From the NCBI GenBank assembly GCA_000969725.1, contig JXSR01S015623.1: a DNA stretch of 58,338 bases; one strand, written 5' to 3'. Shown here piece after piece: positions 24,801 through 36,800 of this stretch. The stretch is from Ophiothrix spiculata (Eukaryota; Echinodermata; Ophiuroidea; Amphilepidida; Ophiotrichidae). The stretch's first letter is position 1; each line of letters opens with the position of its first letter. A program made the position numbers and the translations under genes. Below the pieces are notes generated by a model. The model was not told the DNA's origin. It worked only from the letters and a program-made list of their open reading frames with translations, and did not search any database.

Positions 24801-27800
24801 ATTAGCTGAGCAAGTATCTTGCCAAATTCTTAAAAAGTAGCAATTGCCTTTTTTTGTCTCGCCTGAACTATAAGTTCAGAAGAGAGACTTAGCAGTCACT
24901 ATGTCTGTACGTTAGTATGTGTATGTGTCCTTTGTATGTGTGTGTGTGTGTGTGGTAATTTTGGTTAAAGTTTTGACTTAACTTGACAACCGTAACATGC
25001 ACGATGACGAAACTTGGTGACGTGAAGGGTCTCGGGATGAACTCGCGCTGCGACACTTTTGGGGGTGCGGTCAAGGTCATTCAAGGTCAAAAGGTCATTT
25101 GAGGTCAAATTTTTAAAATTGCTCAAAAAGTTGACCTGAGGTCATCCGAGGTCATTTTGAGGTCAAGCTCATAACTCATGAACCCCTGACCCCACATGGA
25201 TTAGACTTAGCCCATAGAAAGTACTTGACCCAAGGTAAAGGTCAGTCAAGGTCAAAAGGTCATCTGAGGTCAAATTTCCAAAATTGTTCAAAAAGTTGAC
25301 CTGAGGTCATCTAAGGTCATTTTGAGGTCAAGCTCATAACTCAGTAACCCCTGACCCCACATGGATTAAACTTGAACCATAGAAAGTGCTTGACCCAAGG
25401 GCAAGGTCAGTTAAGGTCAGAAGGTCATCTTAGGTCAAATTTCCAAAATTGTTCAAAAAGTTGACCTGAGGTCATCCAAGGTCATTTCGAGGTCAAGGTC
25501 AACAAACTGTTCTATTATGATGGATGATAAAGTCGGCGATCAACAAAGTAGGCGTTCGATAAATCAGGCGAGACTACTGGTTCGCGAACCGTCTTGTATA
25601 GCTTTTACAAACAAACATACATCAACTTCCCTTAAACAAAATGGATCACAAAGAATTTTCCACACGTGGTAACAAATGTGAAAAACATCATTACTCATTC
25701 ATCTGTTTTCTTCTTTATTTTTCTTTCTAAAAATATACTTAACATATATTTACAAAACAAAGTAGAGCTCCATTTAACTATATTTAAGACAACATTTCGC
25801 ACTCCAATAATGTGCGATCTTATTCTGTCATACACATGAAATACAGTCGTTGAAAGAAGCAGCAAGTATTTTAGGGATCAAGATTTAAGTGATGCCGTAT
25901 AAGCCGCACGGCGTATAAGCCGCAGCGGATTTTGACGGCTCATAAATCAACGTATAAGCTACGGTTTATATTCTGGAAATTACGGTAATAGTACCTCAGG
26001 ACAATTTCAGTAATTAGATGGAGTGAATTTTTTTTTGGCTGGATGTACAAATAGTGTTTTTTTGTTTTTGGTTTGTTTTTTACGCACAAACTGTGTCCAT
26101 GTTTCAAATGGTGGAGATTAGTAGAATCAGTATGAAACCAAAGTTTTTGAAAATAAGTTTGTTAGCTATCATGTCTGAAAAAATCAGCATCCACAGTTTC
26201 ATAATTATGCCAATTTACTCACTTATGTAATTATGTACCAAACCATGCAATCATATTATTCATAAATGAATACTTGTATACATTTTATCAATATTTAAAC
26301 TAATTACAATCAAAAGCAAAATTCTGAGTGATGAGTTTAGTTTAATCTTTCTTTATTCTGGATAATACTCTTTCAACACATAAGTACTGGTCTCCCAAGA
26401 GGTCCAGATAAAATAAATATTTACAAATTATATATATAATGAGAATGTAATATTTAAAATAACATAGTATGTACACAGATAATTATATACATGTACAAGG
26501 ACAATCAAATATTATGATTTTAAACTTATAGCACTTTTAAACTCATTCAACAAAAACTTTGTACGGATATCAACTGGAAGACTATTCAATAGTGAAGCAG
26601 CTCTGTACTGAAAAGTTCTTTTGGCAGCAGTGTTATACCACGGGGGTACAATAAGGATGTTACCAAACTGGCTTCTTGTGTTTTTGTCATGTGTTGAACG
26701 TGTAAAAGTGAAATAAGATGACATATAATCAGGAGCTAATTCTCGTAAACATTTAAATATCATAATAATAACATGGTTTTTCCATCGGATATCAAGCTTA
26801 ATCCAATTTAGATCTTCCATCATTTCATTAATTGGGGTCCTGATATATGTACAGTGTACACGGTGTTGCGGGTTCTTGTGGCCTATGTGACCAGGGTGTC
26901 AGTGATATACCCGGCTTAGCAAGGTTTATATTCAGTGAACAACATATGTACTGAAGAATTTTAGGACCAAGTGTACTTTAGGTCCCATCCAGAATTTTAG
27001 GGTTAGTGTTAGGGTTAGGTTTAATTTAGGTAATTTAGGGTTAGGGTGTAGGGTCAGTTTTAGGGTTAGGGTATAGTTTATGATGGGACCTAAAGTATAC
27101 TTTTTTAGAATTTTATTTGCAATTTGTTTAATACAGGTATTTGACTTTGATGTAAGCTAAAACAGACCTCACTCTTCAGATGCACATAGCAATATATATG
27201 AACTTCAACACAATTCAGAATTGTGTGCAGTTTCCTTCTTGATTGCGTAATCTACCTTTGGGTAATGGATAATTTCAAAATTCTGTTACCTAAAATGATT
27301 ATTACATTAGAATTTACAAATGATTTCAGTCGCAGGGTTTTGGACTTGATAAAATTCCAACTCTGCAACTACGATTTTGAATCTGGGGCATGGAACTTGT
27401 GTATCAAGTTGATGTACCGTTGTTACTTCAAATAAATTTTAGACACGAACTGACAATCTGAACGCAGCCGCCGCTTTGTAAAAATTTGTCAAAAACAGGA
27501 CATTGCGACAGTACGCAGCAGTAAAAAACCTCAATGCGACATCGTGCAAGTCTGAAATACGCTGTGTATTTGCATGAATTACACCCACAATTATGTTTCG
27601 CAAGGCTTTAAATTTTCATGTCCGAGACTTATTTGAAGTAACAATACTAACTGAGCTACTAGGCTTAATATGACATCTAAGCTTTAGACTATATCTCTTC
27701 ATTTTGCTAGCAGAGTTTGATTTTTGTCAAAGTTATATTCCCACATATGAATTCTAAGTTTTGTACATATATACACACCACCTTTTGAACTAATAGTTAT

Positions 27801-30800
27801 ATTTATTATGCTAAACAGTGGCCATGCATAGGATCACATATACCTCAATAATGAGAAAACTCCGAATATGGTATGTATTGGCAAAGTTGGATTGGAAGTA
27901 TGGGCCTTTAAACCCGATTTTAAGAGGTTTAGTGAGCTAAAAAGTTCTGTATTTTTAGTTGGAGAAAACAAATTGTATTTTCCACAAAACAGGTCTGAAA
28001 AAATTTAAACATACTGTAATTAGGGTATAAAATGGTCTGGAAGACCTGAAATCATGAATTGGTTGCTTGACATAGGACTTTCCTGCTCATGATTGTGGAC
28101 CCCTTTGATCTTCAACTGGGTTGTGAAGAAATTGGATCTCTCCGCCAGTCTTTAGTACACCCAAAAGACAAGCAACCAAAAGGATGCTTAAGTGAAATAG
28201 TCTACGGTGTTCAATGTTCAGACAATCACTCTTGTAAAGAACAATACATTGGTGAAACTGCCCAGCCACTTGAAAAACGCATGTCACAACATCGAAGGGC
28301 CAGGTCAAGTGGTAACGATTCTGCAGTCTACTCACACCTTCATGCCAGAGGACACGCCTTCAACAACCAGGACATTAAAATACTTGACAGAGACACATGC
28401 TGGTTTAAACGGGGCATGAAAGAAGCCATCTGGGTGAGAGTGCAGGAAAATAAAAATAATAAATGTCGGTGCTTATATAGCGCTTTTCCAGATCGATCAA
28501 AGCGCTTTGCATTTATTCCGTTACCAATAGAATATACCCAACTTACGCGGCTGCCTTACAATTACGGCGCCTATTGAGTTTATTCCTAGTAACTACCCAT
28601 GATAACGCTTGGGTCGACGAAGCAATTAGAATTAAATGTCTTGCCCAAGGACATAACCCGTTGGCCGTAGCGGGGCTCGAACTCACGACCTACTGATTCG
28701 CAGTCCTGCTCTGTTCCACTAGACCACACGAGCTCCTAAAACCACATGTTGGGGAACCATCATTAAACCGTCACGGCGGAGTCAGGGTCAATTTATCACA
28801 TGGCTGGGACAGGATCATGAGAGACATTCCTCATCTTATGACGCGTATGACGTCATCATACAATAACAGCATCGTTAGTGACCAAGATCCAATTTCTTAA
28901 CAACCCAGTTGAAGATCACAGGTTGCGGTCGCAACGTTGGTTTGCGCTCAAAGGTATGTCTGGTTGACTAGAATTAATTTGTCAATGAGGAAGAAGATTA
29001 TCTGAATATGGAAACATTATTGCCTTCCTTTTAGTTGGGAGTAGTAGCAAGTTTGCAAAAGACTTGACATATAACAGGGACTGGCCTAGATTCTTCACAC
29101 TGCTTTTGTACTTTCACATTTTTTTAACATGAATCCATAGAAAATGATTACATTTTCCCTTAATTTTTGGAATATTGGAAATATTTTTTACTAACTTTTA
29201 AATTTTTTCTCCAAGACTATAGTTTCCTTGTCAAAAAAAAAGGGGGCCCGAAAATTTTCGAGGTCAAAAAGATGGCCTGAAAAATGTTTGCGCTTATTTC
29301 ATCATGCCCCCCCAACATGTGGTTTGTAAATTACGATCCCTAAATCAGTAACTCTCAAAAATATGCATAGCAGTGTCATTTCCAGAGATGCCTAGGTGTG
29401 GCTAATACATGTTTTAATCCTTTGAACCCTACGAGCTAGTATACCGGCTCACACGTACATTTAAGGTATACCCGATGAGTTGGTTTACCGACTTTCAAGT
29501 CACGTGTCAGAAACTTGATGTGCCTGTCAACTGGCATTGGTAGTTAGGGTTAAACATGATATTGACGATATCTAATGATCTGGTCATCACGTGGTACAGG
29601 GCGTTTCAATTCCTGTCTGAGACACTGCCAAAATAAATTCTGTCCATACCTATCATTTGGCCATTTAAAACATTTAGACTTACAGAACAGTTGCCTAAGC
29701 AACAAAGTTAGTTGGTTGTTAGGAATTTCTTCCAAAGTAATAAAAATCAGTACATGATGATTTTCTTCAAGTACTCTATGATGAGCCATGTTCAACTGAA
29801 AGTAGCACCAGTTATCAGTGATGAAACGTGGCGTCAGAATAACGAGAATTTTTCTGCTGCGTCGTATATGCATCTTCAAAATCCTCCTCCCATCATTGTT
29901 GTTAACAAGATAATTTTCGTACCTTCTTCTATTAAACAACAAAAAGAGGTTGTACTGAAGATGCCAGCGAAATCGTACGACTAAAATGGTGATGATAATG
30001 ATGGCCAGTACACTTGCGCAGCCAACTAATATATACATAACCCATGGTATGTCACAATCCAAGTATATATTAGTTATACCCATTCCTTTCTTCGATTGTG
30101 GTTCTGTGCACTGGTAATTTTGTACTGGTACACTTGTTTCTGAGATAAAATTTGTTAGATATACTTTTGCATCAGTTAATATCCATTGTTCAAAGTTTTC
30201 AATCTTACAATCGCATACAAAAACATTGTCATGAAGGTCAAGAACTTGCAATGCCTTTTGTGACAATAATGACACAGGCACTGACATAAGCCGGTTTCTG
30301 TTTAAAAGCAAGACTTGTATAACATGAAGGAAGTTTGCAAAGCTTGCCGATGCCAAAAGATTGTCACTTAAATCTAGTTGAGTTATATTTGATAGTCTAA
30401 ATGCATCATCTTCATCAATATTTGTAATCCGATTGGAGCCCAGATCAAGAACTTTCAGATTGGGTGAGTTCATATACTTAAGAACTTTAATGTTTGTAAT
30501 AGTTACAGGAAATAATTTTTCCTCATCTCTAAGAGTAATTTGACTGACATAAAGCTCTTGTAATGCAGGCAGGTGTAGCATTACACTATCATCAGGCACG
30601 TTGACTTCATTGTTTGACATCTGTAAAGTACTGAGAGATGGACAAGTGCCATTTGTGACACTGATTGAATTCACACTTTCTAGATTCAATGATTTTATCT
30701 CACATTTGTAGTTGTAATATTTTCCACAAAGTGTTTCAATGGACAAGCCACTTACAAATTCTACTTTGTTAGTGTTTGATAAATCTATTACTTCAAGTGA

Positions 30801-33800
30801 TTGAGTGGAGCTCAGAAAATATTATATTGTTCCATCTATCCTTGGATTGTGTGATAAATCCAGTATTTTGATAGGAGTATGATATATAGTAAACATTGTT
30901 AACATTTCATCTAGAATTACATCATGAATATCAAGATAATTAAGATGAAGCTCGGTTAAATTCCTCAAACCTTTGAAAGTCTCATTTGCGGAATCCCATA
31001 CGCACGTAGCATATGGCTGAGCTCGAATGTTCAATGTTTGAAGTTGTGAAAATGAAGTGAATGGAGAGCCTTTGATCTTAATATTTTCAACAACTTCCCA
31101 ATAAATATGCAGTTTTTTCACAGATTCTATCCATTTTGGTAGTACTGTAAAAGTAGTTGAGTTTAAATCAATTGAAAAATCATAAAAGTGAAATACCAAG
31201 GTCGATGGTGATGAAATCAGTGAGTTTAACGATTGCAAGTATGTATGGCTATTTTGTGTTATCTGATTATAGTAAATTAGATATGTTAGTGAACGAAGTG
31301 GGCTGAAATCAATGACGTATTTGCATGGCCACGTACTAGGCAGTATGTATAGATCGAGGAACTGGAGTTTCTCTAACCCAACAAACAGCTTCTCATAATC
31401 GTGATGACAGGATATAAAGATTGTAAGCTCTAGATGCTGCAGTGAAGTCAGGTTGGCAAAAGGAGAATGCACAGACTTTTCTTCAAATTTGATAGTCAAC
31501 TTTTGCAAAGTTTGTCCAAGGCCAAATAATATTGCGGGATTAAGAGTAATGGTTTGTTGATAGAGCATCAATGTATGCAGAAAACGAAGATGGTCAAAAG
31601 GAGAACCTGAAAAATTGGAAATAATGTTCTGTGATAAATCAAGCTTTTGTAGCTTATAGAGATCTGCAAAGCTGTTGCTACTAATGAAAGGTATATCATT
31701 ATTATTTAAGAACAAGTTCAAGAGGTTTTGGAGCCCTATGAATTGATTATCGTGTAAAGAAGGTAATTCATTCCACGATAAGTCCAAAGTCTTCAATGAT
31801 TCCAGTCCGTCAAATACATCAATTGGTAAGAAGTGCAGAGAGTTATGGGACAAATCCAAAATTGTCAGTAGATGAAATCTTGTGAATGCATCATTGCCGA
31901 TCATTGAAATGAGATTAAATGATATATTTAAACTGTTGAGTTTGGTAAATTCAGTAAATGTACCAGTTGTTAAAACAGTAAGCTTATTGTGGCTCAGATC
32001 CAATGACTTGACTGCAACCCGATGTATAGTTGGAATACAATCCAATTCTCTCCAGCTGCAGTCAACGCTCGTGTGATTCCATATCTTGCACACGATACTA
32101 CCTTGTGGGTATCTGCATTTTGTGTTCTCAAGTGAATCAGCAAAAAATACAACACATATATATTGAAGGCAAAGAAAAGCACATAGGAATTTAGACATCT
32201 TTGTTTGTGGTTGGTAGATACGTGATGTTATACAGCTAGCAAGTTCTGTGACACTAAAAGTAATATCCTTGCTTTTTATAATATGTATGCCAAGATTATA
32301 ATAATAATATAGATGCTTCTTATATAGCATTAAATCTAAAAAAAAGATCTTAGAACTAAACACAATACTTGCAATTAAGATATCCCGTGACTTTTGCTTT
32401 CAATTATTGAAACATGATAACAAGGAACATGCTTATGGAAACTTATTTATTCTTTTAATTTATAAGAAATATAAACCGTGATCAATAACAGAAACTTACT
32501 TATACTATTCAGTTTACCAATGTTCTGAAACAGGAAGTTCTTATCTCTGATTGTAGAGGTTTAATAAGTTGAAATTGAATCAAGAAATCATGACAAATAT
32601 ATACAAGAAAAAGAATTGAAATAAAATCTGAAAGTAATGTAGTTGGGAAGGGATGTAACTCCTACCTTCATTAATTAGAAAGAACTTTTCATTTGACGAG
32701 AAAGAAATTGCTTCTTTTATGAAGTTGGATTTATGTACATATATTTTTAAGCATAAACTCTGTCCGTGCTCCAAAGGGTTGAGAAAACCAATTAACAGCT
32801 GAAAACATGCAGTATGAAACAAGAAAGTTTCCAAAAATGAGTTTGTTAGCTATTGTCAATCATCAATTGTCATAAATTTCCTTTCAGAAAATGAATACTT
32901 ACATATACCTATTATTAATTATTAAACATTTACAAGCAAAATCAAACTTTGAATGAGTGACACATGGTGCATTCAGAGTCCAGCGATTTCATCACTGCGA
33001 CATCTTGGTATTTTCAAGCGCTCTTCTTGTAACATATGTAAAGACTGCGTATCGGCATACGTGGCAGTGATGAAATAGCTGGACTCTGAATGCACCAACA
33101 CTTGCTTGTCAAGGTCTACATTCAGTGAACAACAGCTGAACAATATCTGTACAAAATTATATGATTTGGGATTGTTTAATACAGGTACTTGACTTTAAAA
33201 AAAATGGACCTTGATCTTAAGCTGCGCACAGCAATATATGAGCTCTAACAAATCCACAATTGTGTACCATTGTCCTTCTTAGTTGTGTAATTTACCTTTT
33301 GGTAATGGAAATTTCAAAGTTCTGTGACGTAAAATAATAATTGCATTAAGATCTCACTAATACTTTCAGTCGCAGGGTTGGAACTTGAAAAAATTCAAAA
33401 TCTGCAGCTAGGATTTGAATCCGGGACAGTGGAAATCATGTAGGGGAGAGTTGGGTAATGCCAGACCTTGTAAATACAGTACTTATTTATGAATATGGAA
33501 AACAATCATATGACTGACAAGAACAGACACCATACTAAAAAAAATATAGTAACATGTTTCTAGGAGCTTAGCATCTCTAGTTTTGGATTAACGACAAAAA
33601 TCAAAATTACGAGTGTCCGGGATTTACCCCGTGGCCTTTAGGTAAAGCCTGACGCTTGGTTTAGACCAGATAATCTCCGTCTAGCAATGATATGTAGGAC
33701 ACTCTGAGATACCATCTACTTCTTTACATTTGTAAGATAAGATATTTGTCAAATTTGATGTTGACGAAAAAATTCACTTAAATATGAGAATACTCACACT

Positions 33801-36800
33801 AATATGAATTACTTAACACTTGTCCGGCATTGCCCAAAAGTTAGATGAACTACTTTTACAGTGCTTGTTCTACTAAGCTAAGCTACAATATCAATTATAG
33901 ATAAAAATTTAAAAATATCAGTTTTTAGTTTTCTCCAAGCCAAATAATGCTTTAAAAATGATAGTGCTGCATGTTGATCTTTTTGAATAAGGGACCATCC
34001 ACAAACACTTGTAAGGGAGGGGGTGCTGATGAAAAAAAAAAGGGGGGGGGCTAAAAATTGCAGAGGTCTGAAAAAGGGGCCCCTGATAAACCACACATAA
34101 ATTTTACCCCTGAAAAGTGAATTTGTATGATTTTCTGTGGGGCTGACGCCTAGTTTCCTTGCCTAAAAAACTAAAAAGGGCCCCCAAAATTTTGAAATCC
34201 AAAAGATGGCCCTGAAAGATTTTTGTGCTTAAGTTTTTAGCATCAAGCCCAAGTGACAAGTGTTTGTGACGGTCCCCAAATCAGTAACTCTCAAGAATAT
34301 CCACATTCAGTGACATTACCAGAGATGCTTAGGTACTAGGTGTGGCTAATACATGTTTTACGTACCCCTTTGAACCTGATGAGCCGGTATACCAGCTCAC
34401 ATGTACATTTAAGGTATACCCGATGAGTTGGTTTACCGGCTTTCAGGTCACTTGTCAGAAACTGAACTGGCATGGGTGGTTAGGGTTAAACATGATATTG
34501 ACGATATCTAATGATCTGGTCATCACGAGGTACAGGGCGTTTCAATTCCTGTCCGAGACACTGCCAAAATAAATTCTGTCCATACCTGTCATTTGGCCAT
34601 TTAAAACATTTAGACTTACAGAACAGTTGCCTAAGCAACAAATTCAATTGGTTGTTAGGAATTTCTTCCAAAGTAATAAAAATCAGTACATGATGATTTT
34701 CTTCAAGTACTCTATGATGAGCCATGTTCAACTGAAAGTAGCACCAGTTATCAGTGATGAAACGTGGTGTCAGAATAACGAGAATTTTTCTGCTGCGTCG
34801 TATATGCAAAGATAACTCGTTGAAAATTAAGCGTCCAGCACGTATGTCTCTATTCTTCAGACATAGTTTGAATGGTTCTTCATGATCTTCCTCAATGTTT
34901 GCTACAAGTTGCTCATCTACCCAATCTTCATCCAGATTGTGATAGATGACATATGCATGGTAACGAGGGATTCCATCTTCATCTTCAAAATTATCCTGTA
35001 CTTCATTGACAAGATAATTTTGATATCTCCTTCTATTAAACAGCAAAAAGAGCTTGTACTGAAGATGCCAGCGAAATCATATGACTAAAATGGTGATGAT
35101 AATGATGGCCAGTGCACTTGCGCAGCTGACTGTATACATACACAATAGTACGTTACAATAACCTAAGTCTATATGTGTTATGCCCATTCCTTTCCTTGTT
35201 TTGGGTTTTGTACATTGGTTATTTTGTACTGCTACACTTGTTTCTGATAGAAAGTTTGTTAAATGTATTTTTTCATCAGTTAGTATACATAGTTGAAAGT
35301 TTTCTATCTCACAATCACACACAAAAACATTGTCATGAAGGTCAAGGACTTGCAGTGATTTTTCTGATAAAACTGACATTGGGACCGATCTAATCTGATT
35401 TCTACTTAGAATCAGCACCTGTATAAAGTGGAGATAGCTGACAAAACTGACAGATATCAACATATTGTTGCTTAAATCTAGTTGTGTTAAATTTGATAGT
35501 TTCAGTGCATCTTCTTCATCAATATTTGAAATCTGATTGGAGCTCAGATCAAGAATTTTCAGAATGGGCGAATCGATGTATTTAAGTACTTTAATTGTAT
35601 CGGGAGATATTTTGTCAGCAACTTTAAGTGTAATTTCGTTGATATAAAGCTCCTGCAGTAATGGTAGATGTAGCATTTCATTGACATAGGACACAATGAT
35701 TTGATTTTTTGCCATCTGTAAAGTACTCAAGGATGAACAAATGCCATCTGAGATCATGACTGTGTGCACTCTTTCCAAATTAAGTGATCTTATCTTGGAC
35801 TTTCTATTGCCATGGCTTCCACAAAGTGTGGCGATTTTGAAGTCACTACTATACTTTGCGCTGTTGTTGTTGTTTGATAAGTCCATTACCGTAACTGATG
35901 GATTAGATGACAGAAAGTAGATAACTGCAAAGGGACCAAGTGGTCCTCTCATGGAATTGTCTGATAAATCCAGCACTTTGATAGGTGTGCGATCACCAGT
36001 AAACATTGTTAACATTTTAGTTAAAACATCATCATCAATATCAAGATAATTTAGATGAAGCTCAGTTAAATTCCTCAAACCTCTGAAAGCCTCACTTGCA
36101 GAATCCCATTGAATATGATGTGTATTACCTTGAATGCTCAATACTTGAAGTTTTAAAAACCATGTGAAAGGAGAACCCTTAATCTGAATATCAAGTGCTA
36201 ATTCAAAATGGATATGCAGTTCTTTCAGCAAGTCTTTCCAGTTTGATAATATCTCAAAAGTAGACGAGTTTAACTCAATAGAAGCATAACTAAGTTTGAT
36301 TACCAAGGTCTCTGGTGGTGAAATTAATGAGTTCAAAGGTGTTAAGTATGAACGGATATTTTGGACAGTTATGTCATAATAACTGAGATATGTCAGTGAA
36401 CGGAGAGGGCTGAAATCAATGACATGCTTGCATTTTAAGGTGTCACCTCTTATGGTTAGTTTGAAGTGTTTGAGGTTCTGTAATCCAGAAAATAGCTTCT
36501 CGTAATCATGGTCACATGATTTGAGAATTACAAGTTCCAAATGCTGTAGTGAAAACAACCGAATAAAAGGAGATTCCGTTGACATTTTGTAAATACTGAG
36601 TGTCAAATTTTGCAAAGTAGGTTCCAGACCGAGTAATGTTACAGGATTTAGAGTTACAAAGGATTGATAGAGTTTCAAAGTGTGTAGAGAATGAAGACCT
36701 TGAAAAAGAGAACCTGGAATTGTAGAAAGCATAATGTTCCATGATAAATCAAGCTTTTGAAGCTTATCAAGGCCAGCGAAGCTGTTGATACTTATGACAG

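Larger units (their letters stand above)
26030..27430. repeat. Orphan copy of the receptor 5' flank, with later insertions
   Basis: Matches 32715-33430 in order: AGTTTGTTAGCTAT, ATTCAGTGAACAACA, TGTTTAATACAGGTA, GCAATATAT and TTTCAGTCGCAGGGTT. It has gained a non-LTR fragment (about 26340-26830) and a telomere-cored element (26964-27106) that the 33-kb copy lacks. No receptor coding sequence lies on its expected downstream side (lower coordinates). Confidence 0.8.
29215..33440. repeat. Tandem segmental duplication, unit A (receptor A with flanks)
   Basis: Similarity to unit B extends beyond the coding region into the 3' flank: both contain GAGATGC(C/T)TAGG, CTAATACATGTTTTA and GGTATACCCGATGAGTTGG in the same order, and the end of the same inverted-repeat element (about 29220-29337 against 34150-34276). 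The offset at the TIR ends is 4936 bp. Confidence 0.8.

Noticed and set aside
28089-28577. A 162-codon host gene with a GIY-YIG domain
   Set aside because: The domain type is that of Penelope-like elements, the C-terminal third is translated SINE, and no start or splice context fits.
32580-32834. Extra exon upstream of receptor copy A
   Set aside because: Hydrophobic open frame but no splice link or conserved motif; the signal peptide at 32198 already gives a complete start.
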